From Gremmenia infestans (Eukaryota; Ascomycota; Leotiomycetes; Helotiales; Hamatocanthoscyphaceae), in contig JAFEVB010000022.1 of the NCBI GenBank assembly GCA_032629725.1, positions 62,001 through 126,000 of the forward strand: a stretch of DNA of 64,000 nucleotides, read 5' to 3'. Both the position numbers and the translations under genes were made by a program. Below, piece after piece: positions 43,383 through 53,847 of this stretch. Each line of letters opens with the position of its first letter. The first letter of the stretch is position 1. The notes beneath the pieces were generated by a model. It was not told the origin of the DNA. It ran no database searches and saw only the letters and a list, made by a program, of their open reading frames with translations.

Positions 43383-44349
43383 ATGTCTCCGCACTCTATC
43401 GAGGCTAGTCAGGGCCGTAAGCCATGGCCGGGCTACTTCATAGTCCGTAACACAGGTGAGGTAGTTCCCCTGGTTGCCATCGACGAGCTCCCACATGGAA
43501 TTGACCTCGTCGGTATCCCAAGCACCCTCGACCTTGAAGACACAGTAGGAATGCTGAATCTCGGTCTCAAAAAAGGCAGCGGCGCTTACTACCAGGTCTC
43601 TGTGGATCACAGCTTGTCTGGAGGGGCCGCCCAAACAAAGTAAGTACCTTTCAAGTCTATTTCTTCCGCTATCTCACACAATTAGGCTATCGTCACCAGC
43701 AGCAGCTCCTCGCATGCCCAAGGCGAAAATCCCCAAGAAGCTACCCAATTCTCCCACCGAAGTGCGTGAGACAACGCTCTGTCGCCATTGGTGCACGCAC
43801 GGCATCTGCAAATGGGGAAAGCAATGCCGCTACATGCATATCATGCCCATGACTCTCAACAGCCTCGCAAAAATCGGTCTCTCCAACTGGCCGGCGTGGT
43901 ACCGCTCCCTAAATCCTGGATTCTTCGTCTCGGGTGCCGAGCGAATTGGTGGTCGTTTAACATTGAGGAATAGGAATTTGCATGGTAGCGCTGAGAGACC
44001 CCTTGCTCCTAGTGGAAACAAAGGTAAGGCTGTTGTGAAGGAGGAGGGGTCGACGTTGGGTGAGCAGATTATTGAGCGATTGAAGGGAATGGAGAGGGAT
44101 AAGGAGAAGGAGAAAGCGGGAGTCAAGGGACGTGGACAGGTGTTGGCTCCAAAATTAGAGGGGAAGGAGAAGAATAATGTCTCTGTTATGGTCGAGAGAG
44201 CTGCGGTCAGAGACGCGAGACGCTGGGAAGATGAGAGTGATGACTCGTTGGAGGGAAGTGAGGAGGGAGTCATGGGTGAGTGCTGTGAGGCGGAGACTCG
44301 GGTGGCGAAGAAGGAGAATGTCCAAAAGGGCAAGTTGGTTGATGTTTGA
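43383..44349 (+). CDS. CCCH zinc-finger protein
   Basis: Two exons (intron 43640-43685) give 306 residues. The N-terminal third (GYFIVRNTGEVVPLVAIDELP, then GIPSTLDLEDTVGML) has no domain I can name. A single zinc finger at about residues 130-150 has the canonical spacing C-x8-C-x5-C-x3-H (CRHWCTHGICKWGKQCRYMH), flanked by TEVRETTLCRHW and PMTLNSLAKIGLSNWPAWYR. The C-terminal third is Lys/Glu-rich and probably disordered, with low complexity. CCCH fingers usually bind RNA; target and location are unknown. It resembles a family of single-CCCH ascomycete proteins with no assigned role. Confidence 0.8.
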
Positions 44350-45374
44350 GTAAGCTTGGGACAAGGAGAGTTGAAGGGTTGAGAAAGACGAGTTACAAAT
44401 GTCGAGTTGCTTTGTTATTAGTCGGGGATAATTGGCATGTTTGGAGTATCGACTTTTCAAAGTTCAGAGGCTTTTTATCAAATTGTCTTTGGACTATTTG
44501 GCAGATTTGAATATTTCTTGACGCAAGTATAGTAGCTGCGAAAACTCATTTGGCAGCGGTGTCTTTACTCAAGGGAAATTTCGTTTGGATGAGGAGTAAA
44601 TGCATTCTCTCACGTGAATATGTCAAGTCGCTCTTGCATAATGAATATACGAGCTCATAGAGATGAGGCAAGCGCGTGTCAGTTAGCAGAGTATAGAATC
44701 TCCCCCACAGAAAGATCTTAGGAAGAAGGAGCAGGGAGAAGTGCCCCCTATCGTCTAAGAAAATCCGATGTTCCATCTCAAGTTCTATCGTAACCTCTCG
44801 TCCTTGAGACAATCCTTCCCACTCGCCTGCATGCACCTTTCACGGGAATAGTCAACATGCAAGCATTTCCTTAAATTTCAGTTGATAATCAAAGCGATGG
44901 ATGCATCAACTCGTAAGCAGCACCTACGTGGCATGATCACGAACCAACTTTACTATTCATCGTCATGCTATAGCAGTTTTACACCTTATTCCGATCGAAC
45001 ATAAATCCTTCAGAAGACTCTAAATCTTCACCTCAGCCTAGCGCCCCCTTTCCCGTGTATCAATAAATATCCGAACAGTTCATACGCACGACCCACTTTC
45101 GAGGTATATCCTCAATAATGAGGACCGGGTTTCTGGTTCTGAAATGGACTTTTGTGTTTAGCCTTTCTCTTAATGAATATGATTGGGAGGCATCTATCGT
45201 ATTTAAAGAGCGACATATCTTGGTCTTTTTGGTTGTCTGTTGTAATCCATCATACTTACTTATCTTTCGATATCTTCAGATTAGTGATCACTGCAAAATC
45301 ATATATGAGCAAGAATATTGCTTATATAGACCGTCATCCTTCTCCAAGCATCGTCTTTCCATTCTCATCTCAAT
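44350..45374. other. 1 kb intergenic region
   Basis: No gene recognised. A 96-codon minus-strand frame (44546-44836) with GREVTIELEMEHRIFLDDRG is the most protein-like piece, but it has no partner exon or known domain, so I leave it out. The promoter of the GNAT gene is expected on the right. Confidence 0.45.
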
Positions 45375-46203
45375 ATGTCTTACATCTATAAAATCCACCA
45401 TCTCCCTACATTAGACCCAACGCTGCTTGCCTTTCTCGCCGGCAAATTCGCCGCTCTTCGTCTGACAGCCCTTTCAGTCTCTGCTGCAGCATTTAGTTCC
45501 ACGTTCGCCATCGAATCAACCTTCACAGCCTCACAATGGATAAGCCGTCTTCAGCGTCCCGAAGTCCATACGTTCATTGCCGTGGCGTATTCGCCAAACA
45601 CCAAACCTGAGCAACAGACCATTGATGCTGGAGATTGGGTTGGAAGTGCTACTTTGTTAGGACCTACCCCGAAAGCTGTTTATGATATTCCTGAAAGTGG
45701 AGGTCCTGAGATCGGTGGAGATGATGTTGAGAGTAAATGGCAGATGTGTGCTGTTTACAATAATCCGGAGCATCGAGGGAAGGGAATCGCGAAGTTGTTG
45801 ATCAAAGGCGCCATTGAATATGCTGCGAAGGAAGCCGGGGTGGGACGACGGAGTAGAGTTCGGATTATGATCCATCATAATAATATTGTAAGCCTTGCAA
45901 GTTGTTCTCTTGTCGAAGCATTCCTTAGCGGAACATTCGGGGATTGGTAGCTCTGTTCAAATGGGAGCTGGACTCGTTCCTCTTTCAGAATTCACTAACC
46001 AGGATGTCTTCTAGTTGGTCAAAAAGCTTTACGAAGGACTTGGATTTGTGGACGCGGGTCATTGCACTTTGTCAGAGGCCTTCTTGGCTAACGGAGATTC
46101 TGGCTTGCTTCCAGCAGATGGGGGTGCAAGTCAGCCAGAAAAGTACGATGTTAGACTCGGGTTTATAATGGTGAGAGTTTCGTCTTTCGATGACTTGATA
46201 TAG
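45375..46203 (+). CDS. GNAT-family N-acetyltransferase
   Basis: Two exons joined over a 127-base intron (45888-46014, donor GTAAGC, acceptor CTAG) encode 233 residues. The acetyl-CoA site is visible: WQMCAVYNNPEHRGKGIAKL contains the R-x-x-G-x-G/A type loop RGKGIA, followed by helix IKGAIEYAAKEAG. After the splice, LVKKLYEGLGFVDAGH is the usual GNAT motif B. The substrate is unknown. The N-terminal third (MSYIYKIHHLPTLDPTLLAF, then AALRLTALSVSAAAF) matches a fungal group of small-molecule or peptide GNATs. Without splicing the reading frame stops soon after HHNNI. Confidence 0.83.
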
Positions 46204-46727
46204 TGGCATCTGATGTTGTACGGTTTTCCGTCAATACAATATGTTAAAGTTATCCAATGCACATCCTTAAAAGACGGACATTTCATCTCCACACCATTGA
46301 ACTGGTGCTGAAGAAAGTCTTTGTTATCCAAACTGCGACTTGAGTATTGGATTATTGCACCGACCCGTGTTGGAGGGCAAAACTTTCCTTTCGCAGACGA
46401 TTCTGATTTCCCAAGAGATGTGTGTTCTGCTTCCAGTCTTTCAAAGTGAAGTGTTTCTTTTTTGCCAAATATGTATTTCGACTTCGAAAGAGGCATGAAA
46501 TTGGAAGCAGTGTGTACTTGCAATTTACACGAGAATTTCAGAGGCTTCAGACACCGATTGGCTACAGCGAAGTCGTTTGGGGGGGCTGGGGTAATCTGCA
46601 TGGACAAGTATGCCTGCAGTGTGGACCGTCAGGCGCCGCAGCAGAGCCTTGCCACAACATCAGCTCAAAGTGACCTCGAAGCTTCTTTCAACTCTTCATT
46701 GTTTCCTCCGTAGAAAATACACCAGAT
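46204..46727. other. Intergenic, GNAT to HeLo-like pseudogene
   Basis: About 520 bases. A 158-codon minus-strand open frame (46131-46607) overlaps the end of the GNAT gene; it shows no recognisable domain and I do not call it. Confidence 0.45.
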
Positions 46728-48028
46728 ATGGATCCCGTATCAGCGATTGGTCTCGCCAGCGCCTTAGTCGGAATTGGCGATGTGATCACACGTAGCCTCC
46801 GCGGTCTCGTAGACCTCTAATCCAAGTACCGATCCTCCAGCCTCGTCGTTAGCCTCCTTATCGGACAGCTCACTACCCTTAAAGCTGCTCTGAGCCAGAT
46901 CACCGAATGGGCTACGAGTAGTTTGGTCAGAGTACCTAAGCATGAGCAACTTGTGGGTGTTCTTCAGGTCTCTCTGGAAAGCTGTCACGTTTTGATCTTT
47001 GTCTTGGAGGAGCGGATTGAAAAACTGGAGCTGGAACAAGATGGCGGTAACCTATCCGTGACGGGAAAAATTGGGTTCTTGTTGGGAGAGAGCGGCTTGA
47101 GCGAGTTTACGACTCATCTGAACCACCAGGTCAATGCCCTTAACCTTCTTCTTACTGCTTTGAACTGGTAAGTTTTTAACTATCAAGGCAGCACGGCAAG
47201 CACCCCTTACTTACACCCAGCTAACAATTTGTAGTCGATCCACCTTTGAGTGCAATGAAATATTATGTAGCAATGAGAGCCGACAGATCATCAAGCAGGT
47301 TGAGGATAACAAACGGTCGCTGTTGTCACTCAGAGACACCGAATCCCAATATACCAGGAAGAGTACTCCTACCACCGAAAGTTGGAGTCTCGTAGATATG
47401 GAGTTCGATTTTGATCAAGAAGTCATTACAACGAATGTCTACAGAGCGGCGTTGAAGTCCAATATGAGGAAGGCTGCCAGTGATACGAAGGGAAATATGC
47501 CCCTGGGTAGTGATTTTGTGTTGGAGGTAGTGCCTGTAGCCGCAGAGGAAGATTCGGATATGCAAGCTCAGTTGCGTGAGAGCACCTTCACGCAGCGGGA
47601 CTGGCCACTCCAGTCACCGCTAGCACCTGCCTCGAAATCCTTGCCCTTACACGTTTTACAGAGGAGCCAGTCAAAAGTAATACGAAAAGGCGTACGGACT
47701 TTGAGATCTCAGATCCCAAAATTATTCAGGAATCCTAACAATCTCGATGTACCGGAACCGCCCAGCTATTTCTGAAGAGCCAATCAAAGGTTTAATCTTT
47801 GGAGCCGCTTTCAGCGGTAAGACGACGCTTCTTAAGTCTATAAGCTGGATCTGTAAAGGGACCTGCACCCTGAATAAGCGTCTGGAATACAAAGACGCCA
47901 TCTTTTACCATACGATACAACCAATGTGTGTAATCCTCGAAGCTCTGGAATCACTAGGACTTCCATCAAACAACAACGAACTTGAGGATGTTAGGCAAAC
48001 GATATACAGACAGGCCGAACTTGACTGA
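46728..48028 (+). pseudogene. Broken HeLo-like/G-protein alpha fusion gene
   Basis: The remnant starts MDPVSAIGLASALVGIGDV, the opening of a fungal HeLo-like (NLR-type N-terminal) domain. A stop codon (TAA, 46818) interrupts codon 31, after which the same frame continues as SKYRSSSLVVSLLIGQLTTL and on through LSVTGKIGFLLGESGLSEF to LNLLLTALN. An intact intron (47168-47234, GTAAGT donor) leads to CRSTFECNEILC. The frame closes at 47775, and a +1 frame carries a G-alpha-like segment: GLIFGAAFSGKTTLLKS (P-loop with AFSGKTT where G-alpha has GESGKST), then HTIQPMCVILEALESLGLP. It stops at 48028, about 90 residues into the G-alpha part, so switch regions and the guanine-specificity motif are missing. 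DIS3 ends at 48135 on the other strand. Confidence 0.82.
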
Positions 48029-48134
48029 AATGTAACTTTAGAGATGTCACTGTATTAGCATCATCCACTAGGCGCTCGCCTGAGGCTTCATAAGATCATG
48101 TATTCATATACTACAAGTTTCATATCTTTTGCTT

Positions 48135-51100
48135 TCATTTCCCACCCGTCTTGACCAATTCCAAGCGCACCTTCCTCTTCCCCGTCCCCTCCTCCTTGAT
48201 ATCACTGATCCGCACGACAACCTTCTCAAAAAGCTCCACTTCTACCTCTCTGCTGCCACTCGTCCTCAACACATAATCTTCCGCATCAAACGTGCTCTCC
48301 GGCTCCGTCTCGGCCAAGTCCCTCAAGCGAATCAAACTTTCGATTCCGAATCTCGGAACAAAAACAACGAATCCGTTTGAGAACACCTTCATCACAAAGC
48401 CCTCTTCTTCCACTATCCGTCCCTTGAGAGCTTGACCGACGTAGTATTCTATAGAGGCACGACCGGCTTGTTGAGCATTGCGGTGTCGGACATTGATGTT
48501 CTTGCATACGCTCTCAAGCTTGCCCTTGCTCCTCACGCTTGCGTCTAGAGCTTCGTAATCAATAGCAGCAGCGAGCTGTCGATGCGCGACTAAATCTGCA
48601 TACCGACGAATAGGAGATGTGAAATGCGTATAGATTTCAGACGCCAGACCATAATGCCTGAACTCGGGATATGCTTGTGTGCCAGAGCAGAAATACTCCG
48701 CCGACATCATACATCTCGTGGCCATAATCCTGACCAGCGTGTTGAAGAATGGTTCCTGAGGGTCAACGCAGGCGTCTAGGGAGTCGGCTAGTTCTTTTGA
48801 GGACGACGTACGTAGTTCGAGACCTTTCTTGACTTTTAGCTGGTTGGCAAGCTCTTCGAAGTTGGTTTTCGGGGGGGCGCCGTGGCGACGGAGCATGGCG
48901 GTTTGGGGGAAAGCAGAGTATATTTTTGCGGCGACAGAGGTGTTGGCTAGCAACATGAATTCTTCGACCAGGGACATGGTGTCGAGATGCTTTTTGGTTT
49001 TGATATCAATTGGATCAGAAGTCTCGGATTCGGTCTCTACTCGAACTTCTGGGGAGGAGAGGCTGAGTGCACCAGCGTCCATACGCTTTTGCTTAAACTT
49101 TTTGGAAAGCATGAGCAAGGTTCGCATGGCTGTCGTTAATTCGTCTTGCTGAGAAGCATCATCGACTCGGATTTGAGCCTGTTCGTAACTGAATGCTTCC
49201 CGTGACTTGATGACCGATTTGGTGAAATCCGACTTGACAATTTCGGCATCTGGAGTGATTTCCCAAATGGCAGAAAATGCATAACGCTCAACATATGGCT
49301 TTAAAGAACACAGATCTGTACCAAGAAGCATTGGCAACATATCAATACGCTTGTCAACCAGATAGACAGTTGTACCCCGAATACTGGCTTCCGCATCCAT
49401 AGCATTGTTAGGCTTGACGAAATGCGAGACATCTGCAATGTGAACGCCAACTTCGAAGTTACCATTTGGCAAGGGTCTTGCATGTAGAGCATCATCGATA
49501 TCTTGGCATCCGATAGGGTCAATACTGCAGATCTGGAGCCCACGAAGATCTCTTCTGTCCTTCCATCCAGGATCGTCCGTACTGACAGGTACTTTCCAGT
49601 CATGGCCCTCCGTTGGCAAGCAGTCCAGAACAGCCTTGGGGAATGGTCGATATTGAACATCGTATTCTAGAAGGAGAGCCTCAGTCTCAGCGCCCTTGGT
49701 TTCTAACTCGCCCAATGATCGGACGAAATGGCCAACTGGATATCTCGAGTCCCGATCCCAAGAATCGATAGTGACCAAAACACGCTTTCCGATGATCTCT
49801 CCAGCTTGTCTCGTTCGTACTCGGATCTTGGGTATCCGCTTATCCATAGGAATCAAGAACACTGTCTGTTGTTTCCGGCTCTCCTTTACAGATTGGCTCA
49901 CCGAGGACTCATCCACGTGCCCGACATACTGCCTCCAGTTCCGCTTCACAACACCAACAACTCTAGCCGTAGGTTGCGGTCTCCCTTCGGAGCTCTTGCT
50001 GTGAACCTTCTTAACTTCTTCCTGCAACGCTTTTCTTTCACGCTCTGTAACAACAGCCTCGCCGTCTTCCGCATCGGCGTTTTCGTTCTTATTCAAAGCC
50101 TCCTCTTCAATAATCTTGGTTGATGGCTCCTTCCACTGATCCTTCGGCAGCACCTCCACAACTACCACATCCCCCTGTACCGCGCGATTGATACTCTCCC
50201 TCCCTAGCACCAGCAAGTTCTTATCAAACGCTGGGACATTTATCGAACCCTCGAGATAATTGTATGGTGATACGTTGAAAATCCCTTGATGCAGGGTCCC
50301 ATTCTTCACACCCGTCATCATCTTCGAAACAGAGTAATACTCTGCATAAAGCGACTCCTGAGCCCTTGCATCCCTAATTTCCCTGCCCTCCTTGACCACC
50401 GCAATCATATCAAGCAACTGCTCTGCATTCTCTAGCCCACTGACATAGTCTTTCAGCCCACAAGCAGCAACACCATCCCTTTTCGCCTTCTTCAAATTCT
50501 CCTTATCATCACTTAACATAACGACCGTAGGAACACTCTTCTTGTTTCCTCCCGCAGCCTTCACAGCCTGGCTTAAATGCTCATCATACCACTTCCCCGC
50601 CCTCCTAACCGCTCTATCATTCCGATCATTTATTGTCTCCCCCTGTTCCCTGTGCACATACGTCTCTAGCCTAAACTCGTTGAAAAACACATAAAATCTC
50701 TTCTCCGCGCTCTTTGTTAAACCAATAAGACGATTGTATAGCGGTAATGATCGATTCCGCAGCTCTTCAAGCACGGTTTGCAGGATAATTATGTCGTAGA
50801 AGGCGGAGGTAGATTCGAAGAGATCGAGGGCGTTGAGGAGCGCGTTGGTGTCAGGGAGGAGATAGTGCCCGTTTGGGTAGGCTTTTGTTCCTGCTGGCTT
50901 TGCGCTTAAGACGAAGGGCGACACTGGAACATGATATCAGCTTTTAGCTTCACGTTTGGGAAGGGAAGAGAACGTACGAACTCCTGCTGCATCTCTCGGC
51001 GCTGTAGCTAGACAGGCTGTACATAGCTTCGAGGAGCAAGGGATGTCTTGTCGGAGGTAGAGCTCCCGGACTATCTTTTGTACCTTTCCGCTTTTTGTTG

Positions 51101-51173
51101 AGCGCACGAACACTTTGCTTGAGATGCTCGAGGAGAGAGGGTCCGATCCCAGGGAGCGCTTGAGGGATGTCAT
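48135..51173 (-). CDS. DIS3: Exosome exoribonuclease/endonuclease Dis3 (Rrp44)
   Basis: Dis3 is the catalytic subunit of the RNA exosome, with 3'-5' exoribonuclease and endonuclease activity, in nucleus and cytosol. Two exons (intron 50924-50977, donor GTACGT) give 994 residues, as expected. The N-terminal CR3-like part has three cysteines in CSSKLCTAC. The PIN domain begins YLLPDTNALLNALD (D90). Cold-shock domains follow, then the RNB catalytic centre SIDPIGCQDIDDALHARPL (about residues 532-547, acidic residues D534, D540, D542 and D543 visible). Further RNB marks are HIADVSHFV, SIRGTTVYLVDKR, MLRRHGAPP and YTHFTSPIRRYADL. The S1-like C terminus ends at VRLELVKTGGK. The first exon is short and easily missed. 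Confidence 0.96.
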
Positions 51174-51647
51174 TTTGGGAGTCTTGAGGGAGCTGGTTGA
51201 TCGATCGTGGCGGGGTTGAACTTCCTGGTGCTCTATTTTTTTAATGGAGACAAACTTTTAGCGCCTTAGAGGCGAGTGCCCCCTGAGCTAAAATAGGAGA
51301 CTGGCATCACCAAATTTCCTACCATACAGAATTACAGCAAGTTTCTTTTCAATTTCAATTTCATAATTCATAAATTCATTGTTTTCTGTCAAGACAGACT
51401 AGCTAAGGACACAAATACGGGTATAGAGCAGAAGCAGAAGCAAAAGCAAAAGCAACAAAATCAAAATCAAAATCAAATCATTATCATCATAAGCCAAGGC
51501 CTTCTGTGAGCAGCGAGTATTCTTTCATATCGAGTGGGATGGATATCATCACCAAAACCAAAATCAAATGCATCTCAAGCCCAAATCCAAAGTCATTATC
51601 CCATATTTTCAATCGTATTCCTCACCAAGTCATCGAAAAGAGTGCCC
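51174..51647. other. Intergenic region with AC/AGC-rich tract
   Basis: The space between the DIS3 start and the stop of the next leftward gene. Besides the low-complexity tract listed separately nothing is recognisable. It holds the DIS3 promoter. Confidence 0.5.
51427..51490. repeat. Low-complexity AGCAGA / AAAATC repeats
   Basis: Directly visible: AGCAGA and AGCAAA units pass into CAAAAT units and then ATTATC. It lies about 250 bases upstream of the DIS3 start. Simple-sequence origin; function unknown. Confidence 0.75.
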
Positions 51648-53847
51648 TCACTCTCCATTCGCCCCTGACATGACAGGCACATCCATGATCAGGCTGGCGG
51701 TGTCTGATTCTTCCCTGAATATATCCTCGAAAGCATCAGCGGCTATATTCTGTTAGCATCTACTTTCTGCTCCCCTTTTAGATTTTCTGGCACTATGGTC
51801 AAGCACCACTTCATGAAATAGGGAAAAGGTTGAGAGGGGGGGAGAAGTACCAGCCCTATCAACAAAGTAAATTTCAAAATCTCCATGACGTCTCATTTGA
51901 CGTTTCTTCTTATAGTTCGCGCAGAAAACGTATGGGCTAATCTCTTTCAGCCAGATTCGATGACCGCTACGACGATTCAGCCATTTGGGGGAGACGGAGG
52001 ATTGAGTAACTATTCCGCGTCAATACCAAGGTCCTGTAGACTAGTCGCACTTTGTTGCGGGGGAGTAAACAAACTAAAAGCAGTCCAAACAGGGCACTTC
52101 CTCAACTCTCCATTCCAAACCGCAGCATGCAGGCGTAAACCACCGCATTTCCCATCTTGGATTACGGCGAGAGAATGCTCGAACCCGTCGTCGATTATTT
52201 GGCTATTTACAGATCAGCAAATACTAGACAAAGGAGGGCATTGAACATACGCTCGAAACAATATCTGTTCCCCAGCAAGACTGTAATCATCCGGATTGAT
52301 GTTGATGGTGAGCGGACAACGTGCTTTGAGCGCTACGAACGCCGCGTGAAAGAGTACCATTCCTGTTCTCTGTTAGTATAACTACTCCCTACTTTCTCAA
52401 ACATCTAGTACAAAACAAAATAGAGAAACAGATAAACCTACGCTCCCAAGTTTTGAAGAAAAGCGCCATCCATATTTTCGACCTCGCGATAGTATGGTTC
52501 CACCTCTGAAATTGCAAACTAGAGCCTTTTCGTCTCACACATAGCTCGTGCACGCCATAACACGAATATAGGGGGTTGAAGTAGGGGTCCACCCATCGGC
52601 ATAGGAGCCGCGTGACATCGGCTCCGTCGGCATGGAGGTAAAGGGTTACAGAGAGCCTGTTCTTGTCGAATGGTCTGTAGAAGTTGTTGGTTGTTAGTTG
52701 TGGGGGGTCAGGCAGCAGAGGGTTGACAAGGCTGAAATCGAAGTGAAGGGCTTTGTGAATAAGTGAATGGGATTTTGGTTTGTCTCTTGGTGTCTGATAT
52801 ACCTTGAAACAAAGCGTAAAAGATGTGTAGTAAAATAGACTTTTTCGAAATGGTAATCGAGAGATCTTATCCTTACAGCTTAAAAAGCACCGTCGATCCA
52901 AGAGGTATTCCCAAGTTGTTATCCACCATTGGGGGCCCGAAGCATTTTGACCTAATGCTCGTCAGTCTTGACTCCACCAATCTCTACAAGGCCAAGGAGA
53001 TGCCAACGTATCTCCCCAACCAGACTTACCCTCGCCTGTGTTTCAATCCAGTAAGCGAATGAGGCTGATCATCGAATATTTTCTCAGCCCAATGGCGTCG
53101 CTTGGACTCCTGTAAGAACATTATATAGGTTTGAAACGTGGACAAGGGAGGACTACCTCAAGCTCTGCCTGGCTTGGCTGTGGCGGCGCTTGGTGCGGCA
53201 CAATTGGAGCCCGGGGGTCTGTCACAACGAAGGGAATAAGTGCTGAGTCCATGTTGATCTTCTCTCCTTCCTGCGTGCGTACCTGGAATGTTTTGTAGCG
53301 TCCGCAAGCGCATGTGCCTGACGCGCAACAATTCCAACGAGGTGGGATCGTATAATGGGGATCTAGTGCTGACAATTGTTAAGATAATCTCTAACCAATC
53401 ATTGATGCCGAATGGCTGGAGTGTAGAAAAGGTTATCCTGCACCTGCTTAATAGCCGAACTGTTTGGACTAGGGCTTCAATGTACATGACAAAACGTTGT
53501 GCCAATGTCATTCCGCCTTGATCGCTAAGTCTCTGGCTCATCAATGTCCATTGGGTCCTGGGTGGAAGTTCTCCATTGTCGATATAGATCAACATGTCCC
53601 GCATTGTCTTCTGGAAAGTGGGTAGGATTATGTTGAGGTAGTACCGAACCACAGGAACCCTAGTCTGGTAGATGGGAAAGAGGTCATACAGATCGCGTAG
53701 TAGCCGGCTTGCGGATTCTACTTCCTTTAGGACGGCCGAGATGTTCTCATAATATTCCGGCTTCAGCGCTGTTCGTAAAGCCAGAAGAAATGCAGCGACC
53801 TTGTCTGCTCGCTTCGCCTCCTGCCAGCACCCAAAACACTCCTCCAT
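51648..53847 (-). CDS. Uncharacterised fungal protein, ten exons, 483 residues
   Basis: Exons 53847-53444, 53362-53283, 53242-53157, 53109-53030, 52951-52877, 52674-52442, 52362-52251, 52202-52075, 52009-51851 and 51742-51648 share consistent phases and sum to 484 codons. The N-terminal part is helical: RLLRDLYDLFPIYQTR, LNIILPTFQKTMRDMLIYID, QGGMTLAQRFVMYIEALV. The middle has HWAEKIFDDQPHSLTGLKHR. The C-terminal part has FDKNRLSVTLYLHADGADVT, YGVHELCVRRKGSSLQF, MVLFHAAFVALKARCPLTIN, IIDDGFEHSLAVIQDGK, GLRLHAAVWNGELRKCPVW, HRIWLKEISPYVFC, FEIYFVDRA and AFEDIFREESDTASLI. I remember similar unassigned proteins in other filamentous fungi, without a function. No membrane segment or catalytic motif is evident. 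Intron 2 is only 40 bases and intron 5 is 202; both are weaker points. Confidence 0.72.

Noticed and set aside
46131..46607. 158-codon minus-strand open frame overlapping the end of the GNAT gene
   Set aside because: No recognisable motif, no promoter or splice context, and it overlaps the well-supported GNAT second exon. Possible but unsupported.
46800..46835. Interpreting the TAA at 46818 as part of an intron of the HeLo-like gene
   Set aside because: The only available GT-AG pair (GTAGAC to CTCCAG) would be about 31 bases, too short for a fungal intron, so the stop is taken as a real lesion.
52389..52901. 170-codon minus-strand frame taken as a complete gene
   Set aside because: Only its middle (FDKNRLSV to FFKTWE) is coding; the ends are intron sequence of the ten-exon gene.
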